Origin: Chloroflexia bacterium
Lineage (GTDB): Bacteria > Chloroflexota > Chloroflexia > Thermomicrobiales > UBA6265
Assembly: GCA_030430125.1 (NCBI GenBank)
Contig: JAUIGA010000200.1
Coordinates: forward strand, 1 to 6,328
Length of the DNA stretch: 6,328 bases
Direction: 5' to 3'
The position numbers were made by a program, and so were the translations under genes. This document shows, piece after piece, positions 1 to 5,970 of this stretch. Every line of letters starts with the position of its first letter. Positions within the stretch are counted from its first letter, which is position 1. The notes under the pieces are model-generated. The model was not told the origin of the DNA and did no database searches. It saw only the letters and a list, made by a program, of their open reading frames with translations.

Positions 1-35
1 TGGCCTGGGGGACAGCGGTTCAACCATGTGAAAGC

Positions 36-66
36 GTGGCCAATTGACGCGCAATTCACGCGCCAC
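36..66. repeat. Weak compound inverted repeat beyond the tRNA 3' end
   Basis: GTGGC (36-40) pairs with GCCAC (62-66), and inside it AATTG (42-46) pairs with CAATT (52-56) around the loop ACGCG; the two short stems are separated by an asymmetric internal loop. It lies about 54 nt past the 3' end of the minus-strand tRNA. It could therefore be a processing or termination structure for that transcript, but no run of T follows on the minus strand (the next bases are GCTTTCAC). The rest of 1-119 shows no convincing reading frame, promoter or RNA. Confidence 0.25.
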
Positions 67-119
67 TCCGACTCACGTGCCGATCTTCCCTGTGTCCGTC
101 ACAATCTGTTGAATTCCGG

Positions 120-203
<84 letters not shown>

Positions 204-251
204 GCGCCTGTGGCGACCACGTGACGCAACGGGATCAGTGTACTTCACCGG

Positions 252-1013
252 TCAGATCATGAGATCGCCCCCATTGATGTCGAGCGAGGCGCCGGTGATG
301 TAGGCGGCACGGTCCGATACCAGGAACGCGACCAGCTCCGCCACCTCGTCGGGTCGTCCCAGCCGTGGGATCGGGAAGCTCGCTTCGTAAGCGCGGACTC
401 GCTCGTCATCAATCGTCGCTCGCACCATCTCGGTGTCGATGAGCCCCGGGCAGACAGCATTGACCGTGATCCCGTCGGCCGCGACCTCCTTTGCAAGATG
501 CCGGGTGAAGCCCAGGATGCCGGCCTTGGCCGCAGTGTAGTGGGCCCCGCCGACGGTGCTCACATTCTTGCCGGCCGTCGAGGAGAAGTTGACGATGCGT
601 CCCCAACCCCGCTGCCGCATCGATGGCAACACCGCCTGAGAGCAGAGGAACGTACCCTTCAGGTTGACGTCGACGACCAGATCCCATTCGGCTTCGCTGA
701 TCGACGGAACCGGTGTCGGACGCAACACGCCAGCGTTGTTGACGAGGATGTCGATGGATTCAAAGCGTTCTAGCGATTGGTTCACCAGCCGCTGGACATC
801 GTCCTGTACGGCGACGCTTCCGGCAATCGCAATCGCCTCGGCACCACCGGCGGCGAGCTCGCTGGTGGTTCGCTGGGCAGCGCTGGCGTCGATGTCGTTC
901 ACCACGATACTCGCGCCGCGAGCCGCCAGGGCCGCCGTGACGGCCCGCCCCATGCCTTGTCCGGCGCCTGTGACGATCGCGGTCTTGCCGCGGAGATCCT
1001 CCAGATTGTTCAT
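252..1013 (-). CDS. Classical SDR-family NAD(P)-dependent oxidoreductase, translationally coupled to kbl
   Basis: The 253-residue protein has the usual length of a classical (FabG-like) short-chain dehydrogenase with one Rossmann domain. Visible motifs are the TGxxxGxG nucleotide loop (T15-G22), Asp40 at the end of beta-2 (VVND, which normally favours NAD over NADP), NNAG (92-95), Asn117, catalytic Ser145, and YxxxK with Tyr159 and Lys163. The Ser-to-Tyr spacing is one residue longer than in E. coli FabG. The C-terminus ends ITGASLDINGGDLMI, typical of the family. The ATG overlaps the kbl stop (ATGA, 1010-1013), with only a weak GAGCAGG upstream, so translation is probably coupled. The substrate cannot be read from sequence. 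Because of the pairing, I infer a 3-hydroxy-amino acid (threonine or allo-threonine) oxidised to the beta-keto acid that Kbl cleaves. Classical SDRs acting on L-allo-threonine or serine are known (E. coli YdfG). It is not an extended-SDR or zinc-type threonine dehydrogenase. A generic 3-oxoacyl or sugar dehydrogenase remains possible. Confidence 0.93.
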   Translation of the reverse strand: MNNLEDLRGKTAIVTGAGQGMGRAVTAALAARGASIVVNDIDASAAQRTTSELAAGGAEAIAIAGSVAVQDDVQRLVNQSLERFESIDILVNNAGVLRPTPVPSISEAEWDLVVDVNLKGTFLCSQAVLPSMRQRGWGRIVNFSSTAGKNVSTVGGAHYTAAKAGILGFTRHLAKEVAADGITVNAVCPGLIDTEMVRATIDDERVRAYEASFPIPRLGRPDEVAELVAFLVSDRAAYITGASLDINGGDLMI

Positions 1014-2239
1014 GATGCCTGCTCGCTTCGCGACGCCGCGCCGGTGCCCGAGTCGATGATCCCGAGCTGGCGTCCGGCCTGCTCGAAGACGGCGATCGCG
1101 CGATCCAGGTGCGAGCGGTCATGCGCCGCCGAGAGTTGAACACGGATGCGCGCCTCGCCCCGGGGAACGACCGGGAAGCTGAACCCGACGACCAGAATGC
1201 CTTCCCGGTTCACCGCCTCGGCGAGTTCCTGCGTCTTGCGCTCGTCTCCGATCATGATTGGCACGATTGGGTGGATCCCCTCCGCGATCGAGAAACCGAG
1301 CGCGGTCATCGAGCTTCGGAAATGGGTGGCGTTCTCCATCAGACGCTCTCGTCGCTCCGGCGACGATTCGATGAGGTCGAGCGCTTTGAGCGACCCGGCG
1401 ACGATCGGCGGCGCGAGGGTGTTCGAGAAGAGATACGGGCGCGATCGTTGCCGGAGATACTCGACCACTTGCCGTGGGCCGGCGGTGAACCCGCCGGACG
1501 CGCCGCCGAGCGCCTTGCCGAGGGTGCTGGTGACAATGTCGACACGATCCTGCACGCCGAAGTGCTCCGGGGTGCCACGCCCGGTTTCGCCGATGAACCC
1601 CGTCGCGTGGGAATCGTCGACCACGACCATGGCGTCGTGCCGATCGGCGAGCGCGCATATCTCCGGGAGCGGCGCGAGGTCGCCGTGCATGCTGAAGACC
1701 CCATCGGTGACGATAATCCGGAACCTTGCGTCGGCGGTTTCCTCAAGCCGGAGTTCGAGGTCGGCCATATCGGCGTGCTGGTAGACCTTGCGTCGGGCTT
1801 TGCACAGCCGGACGCCGTCGATGATGCTCGCATGATTCAACGCATCGCTGATGATGGCGTCTTCCTCGCCGAGCAGCGTTTCGAAGAGGCCGGCGTTCGC
1901 ATCGAAGCATGAGCTGTAGAGGATGGCATCGTCCGTGCCGAGAAAGGCCGCGATACGCTGCTCCAGCTCCTTGTGGATGTCCTGCGTGCCGCAGATGAAT
2001 CGCACCGAGGCCATGCCGTACCCGTGGGAGGCGAGCCCGTCTCTCGCCGCCGCCACGATGTCGGGGTGATTGGCGAGCCCGAGGTAGTTGTTGGCGCAGA
2101 GGTTGATCATGTCGCCGGTGCCGGTGACGATCTCCGCGCCTTCCGGACTCGTGATCACCGCTTCCCGCTTGTACAGGCCGGTATCCTGAATCGATTCGAG
2201 CTGGTCGTCCAGCCATGCGAGCATGTCTCTGCGTGTCAC
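1010..2239 (-). CDS. kbl: 2-amino-3-ketobutyrate CoA ligase (glycine C-acetyltransferase)
   Basis: This cytosolic PLP enzyme cleaves 2-amino-3-ketobutyrate with CoA to glycine and acetyl-CoA, the second step of threonine catabolism. The 409-residue protein follows E. coli Kbl (398 aa) almost throughout. Diagnostic stretches are INLCANNYLGLANHPD (45-60), ASVRFICGTQD (77-87), SSCFDAN (109-115), DALNHASIIDGVR (132-144), VVVDDSHATGF (205-215), TLGKALGGASGG (239-250), RQRSRPYLFSN (263-273) and the C-terminal ARIRVQLSAAH. Lys242 is the PLP Schiff-base lysine; Asp208, His211 and His136 are the cofactor-pocket residues (E. coli numbering minus 2). These make Kbl much more likely than BioF or HemA from the same alpha-oxoamine synthase family. 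A polar tail of about 14 residues extends past the usual end. The start is GTG at 2239, supported by AGGAG 7 nt upstream; the alternative ATG is codon 6 (2224). It is the first gene of a leftward two-gene unit. No threonine dehydrogenase of the usual zinc type lies in the window. Confidence 0.97.
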   Translation of the reverse strand: MTRRDMLAWLDDQLESIQDTGLYKREAVITSPEGAEIVTGTGDMINLCANNYLGLANHPDIVAAARDGLASHGYGMASVRFICGTQDIHKELEQRIAAFLGTDDAILYSSCFDANAGLFETLLGEEDAIISDALNHASIIDGVRLCKARRKVYQHADMADLELRLEETADARFRIIVTDGVFSMHGDLAPLPEICALADRHDAMVVVDDSHATGFIGETGRGTPEHFGVQDRVDIVTSTLGKALGGASGGFTAGPRQVVEYLRQRSRPYLFSNTLAPPIVAGSLKALDLIESSPERRERLMENATHFRSSMTALGFSIAEGIHPIVPIMIGDERKTQELAEAVNREGILVVGFSFPVVPRGEARIRVQLSAAHDRSHLDRAIAVFEQAGRQLGIIDSGTGAASRSEQAS

Positions 2240-2246
2240 CCTTGTG

Positions 2247-2251
2247 CTCCT
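2247..2251 (-). promoter_or_regulatory. Ribosome binding site that fixes the kbl GTG start
   Basis: On the minus strand AGGAG lies 7 nt before GTG at 2239. This favours GTG over the in-frame ATG five codons later. Confidence 0.8.
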
Positions 2252-2299
2252 GTCGTGAAAGCCGGCTGGCCGCGCAATGTGCCCGGTGCCAGGCGAGCG

Positions 2300-2319
2300 G
2301 CCACGGTCATGGTCGTGGC
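2300..2319 (-). repeat. Inverted repeat in the kbl 5' leader
   Basis: GCCACG (2300-2305) and CGTGGC (2314-2319) form a 6-bp stem with an 8-nt loop. If kbl is transcribed from the promoter at 2371-2398, its leader is about 125 nt and this hairpin lies near the middle. It is not followed by a T-run and matches no riboswitch I recognise, so it may be a leader structure or a chance GC-rich pairing. Confidence 0.4.
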
Positions 2320-2350
2320 GGTGTTCGCGGATCGCAAGGCATATCCGGGG

Positions 2351-2378
2351 TTGACAGTGTCTTGGGAGGTACTATACT
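2351..2378 (+). promoter_or_regulatory. Sigma-70-type promoter for the gntR-transporter unit
   Basis: A consensus -35 TTGACA (2351-2356), a 16-bp spacer and -10 TATACT (2373-2378) predict a start near 2385, about 46 nt before the GTG of the regulator gene. It is the best promoter match in the window and points toward the regulator, solute-binding protein and permeases. Its -10 overlaps that of the leftward promoter. Confidence 0.78.
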
Positions 2379-2398
2379 CGCTGTAAGACGTCTTTCAA
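2371..2398 (-). promoter_or_regulatory. Divergent promoter for kbl-SDR sharing the same -10
   Basis: On the minus strand, -35 TTGAAA (plus 2398-2393), a 16-bp spacer and -10 TATAGT (plus 2376-2371) predict a start near 2364 and a leader of about 125 nt before kbl. The TATA core at 2373-2376 is common to both promoters, so polymerase should be able to occupy only one direction at a time. Confidence 0.65.
2385..2394. promoter_or_regulatory. Palindromic operator candidate AAGACGTCTT
   Basis: This is a perfect 10-bp palindrome. It lies at the predicted rightward transcription start and within the spacer of the leftward promoter, reaching two bases into its -35. An overlapping GTAAGAC (2383-2389) fits the GT-N3-AC core described for FadR-subfamily GntR operators. 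The adjacent GntR protein is the obvious candidate to bind here, which would give autoregulation plus control of kbl. Binding is inferred only from position and symmetry. Confidence 0.5.
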
Positions 2399-2417
2399 CG
2401 AGAGAGATTCCTGCGCC

Positions 2418-2422
2418 AGGAG
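2418..2422 (+). promoter_or_regulatory. Ribosome binding site that fixes the regulator start
   Basis: AGGAG ends 8 nt before GTG at 2431. It lies downstream of the predicted promoter, which argues against any start farther upstream in the same open frame (for example ATG at 2215). Confidence 0.8.
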
Positions 2423-2430
2423 TCAGCGCC

Positions 2431-3186
2431 GTGACCCATCAAGGGAATGAACGCTCCCTTCGACCCTATGTGCCCGAGTCGAGAATCGACGAGGTCGAGT
2501 CACGTATCAGGGAGTTTATCGCCGACAACGATCTCCAGCCCGGCGATCGCCTGCCCGGCGAATCCTGGTTCGCGGCCCAGCTTGGCGTGGGGCGTCCGTT
2601 GATCCGCGAGGCGATGAAGGGCCTCGAAGCCGTGGGCGCCATCGAGGTCCGGCGTGGGGTGGGCAGGTTCGTCCGCGAGTTCGACCCTGACACCTTCCTC
2701 AACCACTACGCCGCGAGGATGCTGGTGGAGCAGTTCACCGAACGGGAACTCGTCGAGACGCGCTGCCTCCTCGAAATTGCGATGGCGCCGGACGCTGTCC
2801 TCGCGCTGACCGACGAGGATCTTGTGGAGATCGACGGTCTGTGGGACGAGATTCAGCGTTCCGCGGCGGAGGGGCGTTCGGGAGCCGAAGCCGATATCGC
2901 GCTGCACCGCGTCATCATGCGCCGTGCTGACAATCGCCTGATCGTGGCAATGCTCGATGCCGTGCACGCGCTCGTTGTTGGACGTACCAGGAAGGGAGGT
3001 CAATCTCCAGAGCAGATCCAGGAGGACCTCGGGCAACACGGGGAAATCGTGCGGGCTGCCAAGGCACGTGACAGCGCGGCCATTCGGGATGCGCTGATCA
3101 GGCACTTCGAGACAACGGCCCGCCGGCTTGGGTTTCGTCCACGGTGGCGGTATGTCAGCTCGACTGCCGCGGCACGGTCAGGGTGA
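2431..3186 (+). CDS. GntR-family (FadR/FCD subfamily) transcriptional regulator
   Basis: Starting at GTG 2431 the protein has 251 residues, normal for the FadR subfamily. The N-terminal winged helix-turn-helix spans about residues 18-82: the family-typical LQPGDRLPGESWFAAQLGV (35-53) is followed by the recognition helix region RPLIREAMKGLEAVGAIEVRRGVGRFV. The C-terminal all-helical FCD ligand domain covers about 100-235. It carries the metal-site residues Asp155, His159, His203 and His225, which in FCD proteins hold a metal ion that helps bind a carboxylate effector. It therefore probably responds to a small organic or amino acid, but the ligand is not readable. It is the first gene of the rightward unit, divergent from kbl and 65 bp ahead of the solute-binding protein gene. 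A palindrome in its own promoter region suggests autoregulation and control of both units. The open frame extends upstream to 2215, but that part contains the promoter and reads as Cys/Arg/Gly-rich non-protein-like sequence. Confidence 0.93.
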   Translation: MTHQGNERSLRPYVPESRIDEVESRIREFIADNDLQPGDRLPGESWFAAQLGVGRPLIREAMKGLEAVGAIEVRRGVGRFVREFDPDTFLNHYAARMLVEQFTERELVETRCLLEIAMAPDAVLALTDEDLVEIDGLWDEIQRSAAEGRSGAEADIALHRVIMRRADNRLIVAMLDAVHALVVGRTRKGGQSPEQIQEDLGQHGEIVRAAKARDSAAIRDALIRHFETTARRLGFRPRWRYVSSTAAARSG

Positions 3187-3239
3187 GCCCGGAGCTGAGC
3201 CCGCAAGGTATTCGTCCGTTCGACACATGCGCCGAATTT

Positions 3240-3244
3240 GGAGG
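3240..3244 (+). promoter_or_regulatory. Ribosome binding site for the solute-binding protein
   Basis: GGAGG lies 7 nt before ATG at 3252, which sets the start 36 codons inside the longer open frame that begins at 3144 within the regulator gene. The 65-bp gap (3187-3251) shows no clear promoter, so this gene is probably read from the promoter at 2351. Confidence 0.8.
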
Positions 3245-3251
3245 CCAGGAC

Positions 3252-4943
3252 ATGAAGGATCAATCCCTGCGTATCGACACGCTCATCGCGTCTGCAGCAA
3301 GTGGCCAGTTGTCCCGCCGGGAGATCGTGAAGCGCGCGACCGCGCTCGGGTTCGGTGCTCCCATGGTTGCGGCGCTGCTCGGGGCGTCGGCACAAGGTGC
3401 GTCTGCTCAGTCGGAAATGACCTTGAGCTTCGACGCCGGCGCGACCGGCGGCGGTGGCGGGAAACCTGGCGGTGCGAAGGTCGACTATTCCTTCATCCTC
3501 AATGGTGGCAACCAGTTCGAGCTCAACAGGATGGTCGACGCGCGCCTGGTGACCCTTTCGGCGGATTTGCAGGATTACGTCGGCGACCTTGCCGAGTCCT
3601 GGGAAATTACCGACACCACCGCGACATTCCGTCTGCATCCGAACGCTATGTGGCACGACGGCACACCGGTCACATCCCGGGACGTGGCGTTTACCCTCAA
3701 CGTGCTGACCGATCCAGCGGCGACATCTCGGTGGGGCGCGGCCTTCGGGAGCATCGCCGGATACGAGGAAGCGCAGAGCGCGGCATCCCCGACATCGCTC
3801 AGCGGCATTTCGACGCCGGACGACCACACCCTGGTGCTGGAGATGACCCAGGTCGATTCTGGCCTGCTGGCGGGGTTCTTCTTCGTGAACATCATGCCGG
3901 AGCACCTGCTCGGCGACGTCGATCGGGCAACGATCGCGGAAGCGCCGTTCTGGACTGAAGGTCGTATCGGTGCCGGTCCGTTCAAGTTCGTCCAACTGGT
4001 TGAGGACGAGCGCATCGAGCTGGAGGCGTTTGACGATTACCACCTCGGCGCGCCGCAAATCCGGAAGCTGAACCTCCTGTTCTTCTCCAGTTTCGAGACC
4101 GCGCTGGCCGCGTTCCAGGAAGGTTCCAGTCTCGCCACCGCGATGACGGCCAACGACGTCGAGCTGGTTGAGGGCACCGAGGGCGCGGAGATCGTCACGA
4201 CTCCGGCCGGTGTCGCGGCGATCTGGATCAACACCAAGCACACCGCGTTCGAGGACAAGCGGGTGCGTCAGGCTATCGCCTACGCCATCGACAAGGTCAC
4301 GATCGCCGAAACGCTTTTCCAGGGGTATGCCAACCCGGTTTCCACCGAGATTCCGTACGTGGAATGGGCGCAGCCCGACGACGCAAATCCGTATGACTAC
4401 GATCCGGACCGCGCGATGGAACTGCTGGCCGAAGCCGGCTGGGAGGGCGGTGAGACCTACGTGCTCTGGTACTACTATCCAGACCAGGTCACGGCGTCGG
4501 TGATGGAGGCAATCCAGCAATACCTCGGCGCGGTCGGCATCGACGTCGAGCTGCGCTTCGACGACGGCAGCGGAGCCCGGGCTCAGGAGCAGGACGATGG
4601 CACCTGGCACCTCATCTACGGGTCGTTCGGCACGCAGCCAGCGCCGTCGAACCTGACGGCGGTCTGGGGACCGCCGGGCGAGGCTCGATTCTCGTACTCC
4701 AGTGACGAGTTCAACGCCGAGATGGAAGCCGCGCTACGAACGAACGATCGGGACGAGCAGGCGACACACTACCAGAACGCGGTGCGAATTCTCAACGAGG
4801 ACTCACCGTGGGTTTGGTTGTTTGACCGTCAGAACCTGATCGCGGTGAATACCGCCAAGCTCACCACCGGTTCGAGCGCGGCCTGGGGCCCCGGTCACAT
4901 CATGTATCACAACCACGCGTTCGACTGGACGGTGGAGGAGTAG
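3252..4943 (+). CDS. Peptide/nickel-type (family 5) ABC transporter solute-binding protein, Tat-exported
   Basis: The 563-residue protein is the extracellular receptor of a DppA/OppA-like importer. A twin-arginine signal is clear: SRREIVK with Arg22-Arg23, a hydrophobic stretch to about residue 47, and an ASA cleavage site ending near Ala52. The mature protein begins with a Gly-rich linker (about 63-74). Family-5 hallmarks follow: LAESWEIT (113-120), FRLHPNAMWHDGTPVTSRDVAF (126-147 region) and VRQAIAYAIDK (338-348), continuing into the segment with GYANPVSTEIP. The protein has no cysteine at all, so it lacks a lipobox, unusual for a receptor in a cell presumed to have a single membrane. The start at 3252 is fixed by GGAGG and by the position of the signal peptide. 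The gene precedes two matching permease genes; the ATPase genes would lie beyond the window. Peptides are the commonest ligand, but family 5 also binds sugars, nickel, opines and other solutes, so specificity is open. Confidence 0.94.
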   Translation: MKDQSLRIDTLIASAASGQLSRREIVKRATALGFGAPMVAALLGASAQGASAQSEMTLSFDAGATGGGGGKPGGAKVDYSFILNGGNQFELNRMVDARLVTLSADLQDYVGDLAESWEITDTTATFRLHPNAMWHDGTPVTSRDVAFTLNVLTDPAATSRWGAAFGSIAGYEEAQSAASPTSLSGISTPDDHTLVLEMTQVDSGLLAGFFFVNIMPEHLLGDVDRATIAEAPFWTEGRIGAGPFKFVQLVEDERIELEAFDDYHLGAPQIRKLNLLFFSSFETALAAFQEGSSLATAMTANDVELVEGTEGAEIVTTPAGVAAIWINTKHTAFEDKRVRQAIAYAIDKVTIAETLFQGYANPVSTEIPYVEWAQPDDANPYDYDPDRAMELLAEAGWEGGETYVLWYYYPDQVTASVMEAIQQYLGAVGIDVELRFDDGSGARAQEQDDGTWHLIYGSFGTQPAPSNLTAVWGPPGEARFSYSSDEFNAEMEAALRTNDRDEQATHYQNAVRILNEDSPWVWLFDRQNLIAVNTAKLTTGSSAAWGPGHIMYHNHAFDWTVEE

Positions 4944-4958
4944 GAACCGACTGCCGGT

Positions 4959-4984
4959 CGAGCAGGGGGCACGCCTTCCGCTCG
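4959..4984 (+). repeat. Stem-loop between the solute-binding protein and permease genes
   Basis: In RNA, CGAGC (4959-4963) and GGGGG (4965-4969) pair with CCUUC/C (4975-4979) and GCUCG (4980-4984). This gives a 10-bp stem with one bulged A (4964), two G-U pairs and a 5-nt loop CACGC. It starts 16 nt after the stop codon of the binding protein. No T-run follows, so a simple intrinsic terminator is unlikely. Such hairpins after a binding-protein gene often protect the upstream mRNA, so that the receptor is made in excess over the membrane subunits; that role here is inferred. Confidence 0.55.
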
Positions 4985-5013
4985 TCCGGCCTCGCACCCA
5001 AAGGGTCTGCCAG

Positions 5014-5970
5014 TTGACTGGGTATCTGCTGCAACGCCTGTTTCATGGTGTCACGGTATTGCTCGGCGTCAGCATCCTGGTGTTCGTCGCCGTGGAGCTG
5101 GCGCCGGGTGACGCAGTGGACGCCATCCTGCCGCCGGAATCGTTTGCCAGCGACGAGGCGCGGACGCAGATGCGAGAACGGCTGGGTCTGAACGACCCTG
5201 CGCCGCTGCGCTACGTCCACTGGCTGCGACGCACGGTCACCGGCGATCTCGGGTACTCGCTCGCCTCACGCGAGCCGATCACCGAGGTCGTCATGGCGCG
5301 GCTTCCGACGACGTTGCAGCTGGTCGGGTTCGCCATGATGCTTTCGGTACTGGTTGGGGTCACCACCGGCGTCATCGCGGCGGTGCGGCAGTATTCATGG
5401 ATCGACTATCTCTCGACCTTCCTGGCATTCTCATGGTTGTCGATCCCGGCGTTCTTTCTCGGCCTGCTGCTGATCTATGTGTTCGCGGTCAAGCTGCACT
5501 GGTTCCCCGCGTTCGGCGCGAGCAGTCCGGCGGCCGACAATCCGTTTCTCGATCGCATGCACCACCTGATTCTGCCGGCGGTGACGCTGGGACTCGAGCT
5601 GGCCGCGGCACTGACGAGATACACGCGAGCGAGCATGCTTGATGTCCTGCACACCGACTACCTGCGCACCGCGCGAGCGAAGGGGCTTCAGGAGCGAACG
5701 GTGATCACGCGGCATGCACTGAAGAACGCGCTCATCCCCGTGATCACCGTGATTGCATTCCGACTGCCCTACCTCATCGGAGGCGCGGTGATCATCGAAA
5801 CGGTGTTCCAGTGGCCTGGTCTCGGCACGCTGATGCTCAACGCCGCGACACAGAAGGACTACCCGCTGGTGATGGGGTTGGCGATGATCGTGACGCTGGT
5901 CGTGGTGGTGAGCAGCTTCGTCGCGGACGTGGCATACAGTATTGTCGACCCAAGGATTCGCATGCAATGA
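5014..5970 (+). CDS. DppB/OppB-type ABC transporter permease
   Basis: This 318-residue integral membrane subunit of a peptide-type importer begins at TTG 5014. The reading MTGYLLQRLFHGVTVLLGVSI matches the start of DppB-type proteins, and AAAGGG lies about 8 nt upstream, so the rare start is credible. Six membrane segments are visible at roughly residues 10-29, 100-123, 134-157, 185-201, 240-262 and 285-308. Family features are ELAPGDAV after the first segment, GDLGYSLASREPI (77-89) in the first large periplasmic/extracellular loop, and the cytoplasmic EAA coupling loop DYLRTARAKGLQERTV through RHALKNALIPVIT (215-245), which docks on the ATPase. FQWPGLG (265-271) is also characteristic. It follows the binding-protein gene by 70 bp and overlaps the next permease by ATGA, so the two permeases are probably translated in a coupled way as a heterodimer. 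Substrate is not readable; a dipeptide/oligopeptide system is most likely. Confidence 0.95.
   Translation: MTGYLLQRLFHGVTVLLGVSILVFVAVELAPGDAVDAILPPESFASDEARTQMRERLGLNDPAPLRYVHWLRRTVTGDLGYSLASREPITEVVMARLPTTLQLVGFAMMLSVLVGVTTGVIAAVRQYSWIDYLSTFLAFSWLSIPAFFLGLLLIYVFAVKLHWFPAFGASSPAADNPFLDRMHHLILPAVTLGLELAAALTRYTRASMLDVLHTDYLRTARAKGLQERTVITRHALKNALIPVITVIAFRLPYLIGGAVIIETVFQWPGLGTLMLNAATQKDYPLVMGLAMIVTLVVVVSSFVADVAYSIVDPRIRMQ

Noticed and set aside
237..242. TACACT on the minus strand as a -10 for the tRNA gene
   Set aside because: No acceptable -35 hexamer lies 16-18 bp upstream, and its position inside the gap is not otherwise supported.
1109..1912. A 267-codon plus-strand open frame opposite kbl
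   Set aside because: It is antisense to a gene with unmistakable Kbl motifs; it has no domain, is rich in Arg/Asp/Glu, and has no supported start.
2215..2430. Possible 72-residue N-terminal extension of the GntR regulator
   Set aside because: This stretch contains the -35/-10 and the palindrome, reads as Cys/Arg/Gly-rich non-protein-like sequence, and overlaps the kbl start. GTG 2431 has a good AGGAG and gives the normal family length.
3185..3203. Direct repeat GAGCCCG (3185-3191 and 3197-3203) after the regulator stop
   Set aside because: It is only 7 bp in a GC-rich gap, partly overlaps the stop codon, and has no further copies; probably chance.
3144..3251. Possible 36-residue upstream extension of the binding protein
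   Set aside because: It overlaps the end of the regulator gene and would bury the twin-arginine signal; GGAGG 7 nt before ATG 3252 fixes the start.
3000..4610. A 536-codon open frame on the minus strand opposite the regulator and binding-protein genes
   Set aside because: Composition is Arg/His/Val-rich with no recognisable domain. It lies entirely antisense to well-supported genes; high GC content removes stop codons in this frame.
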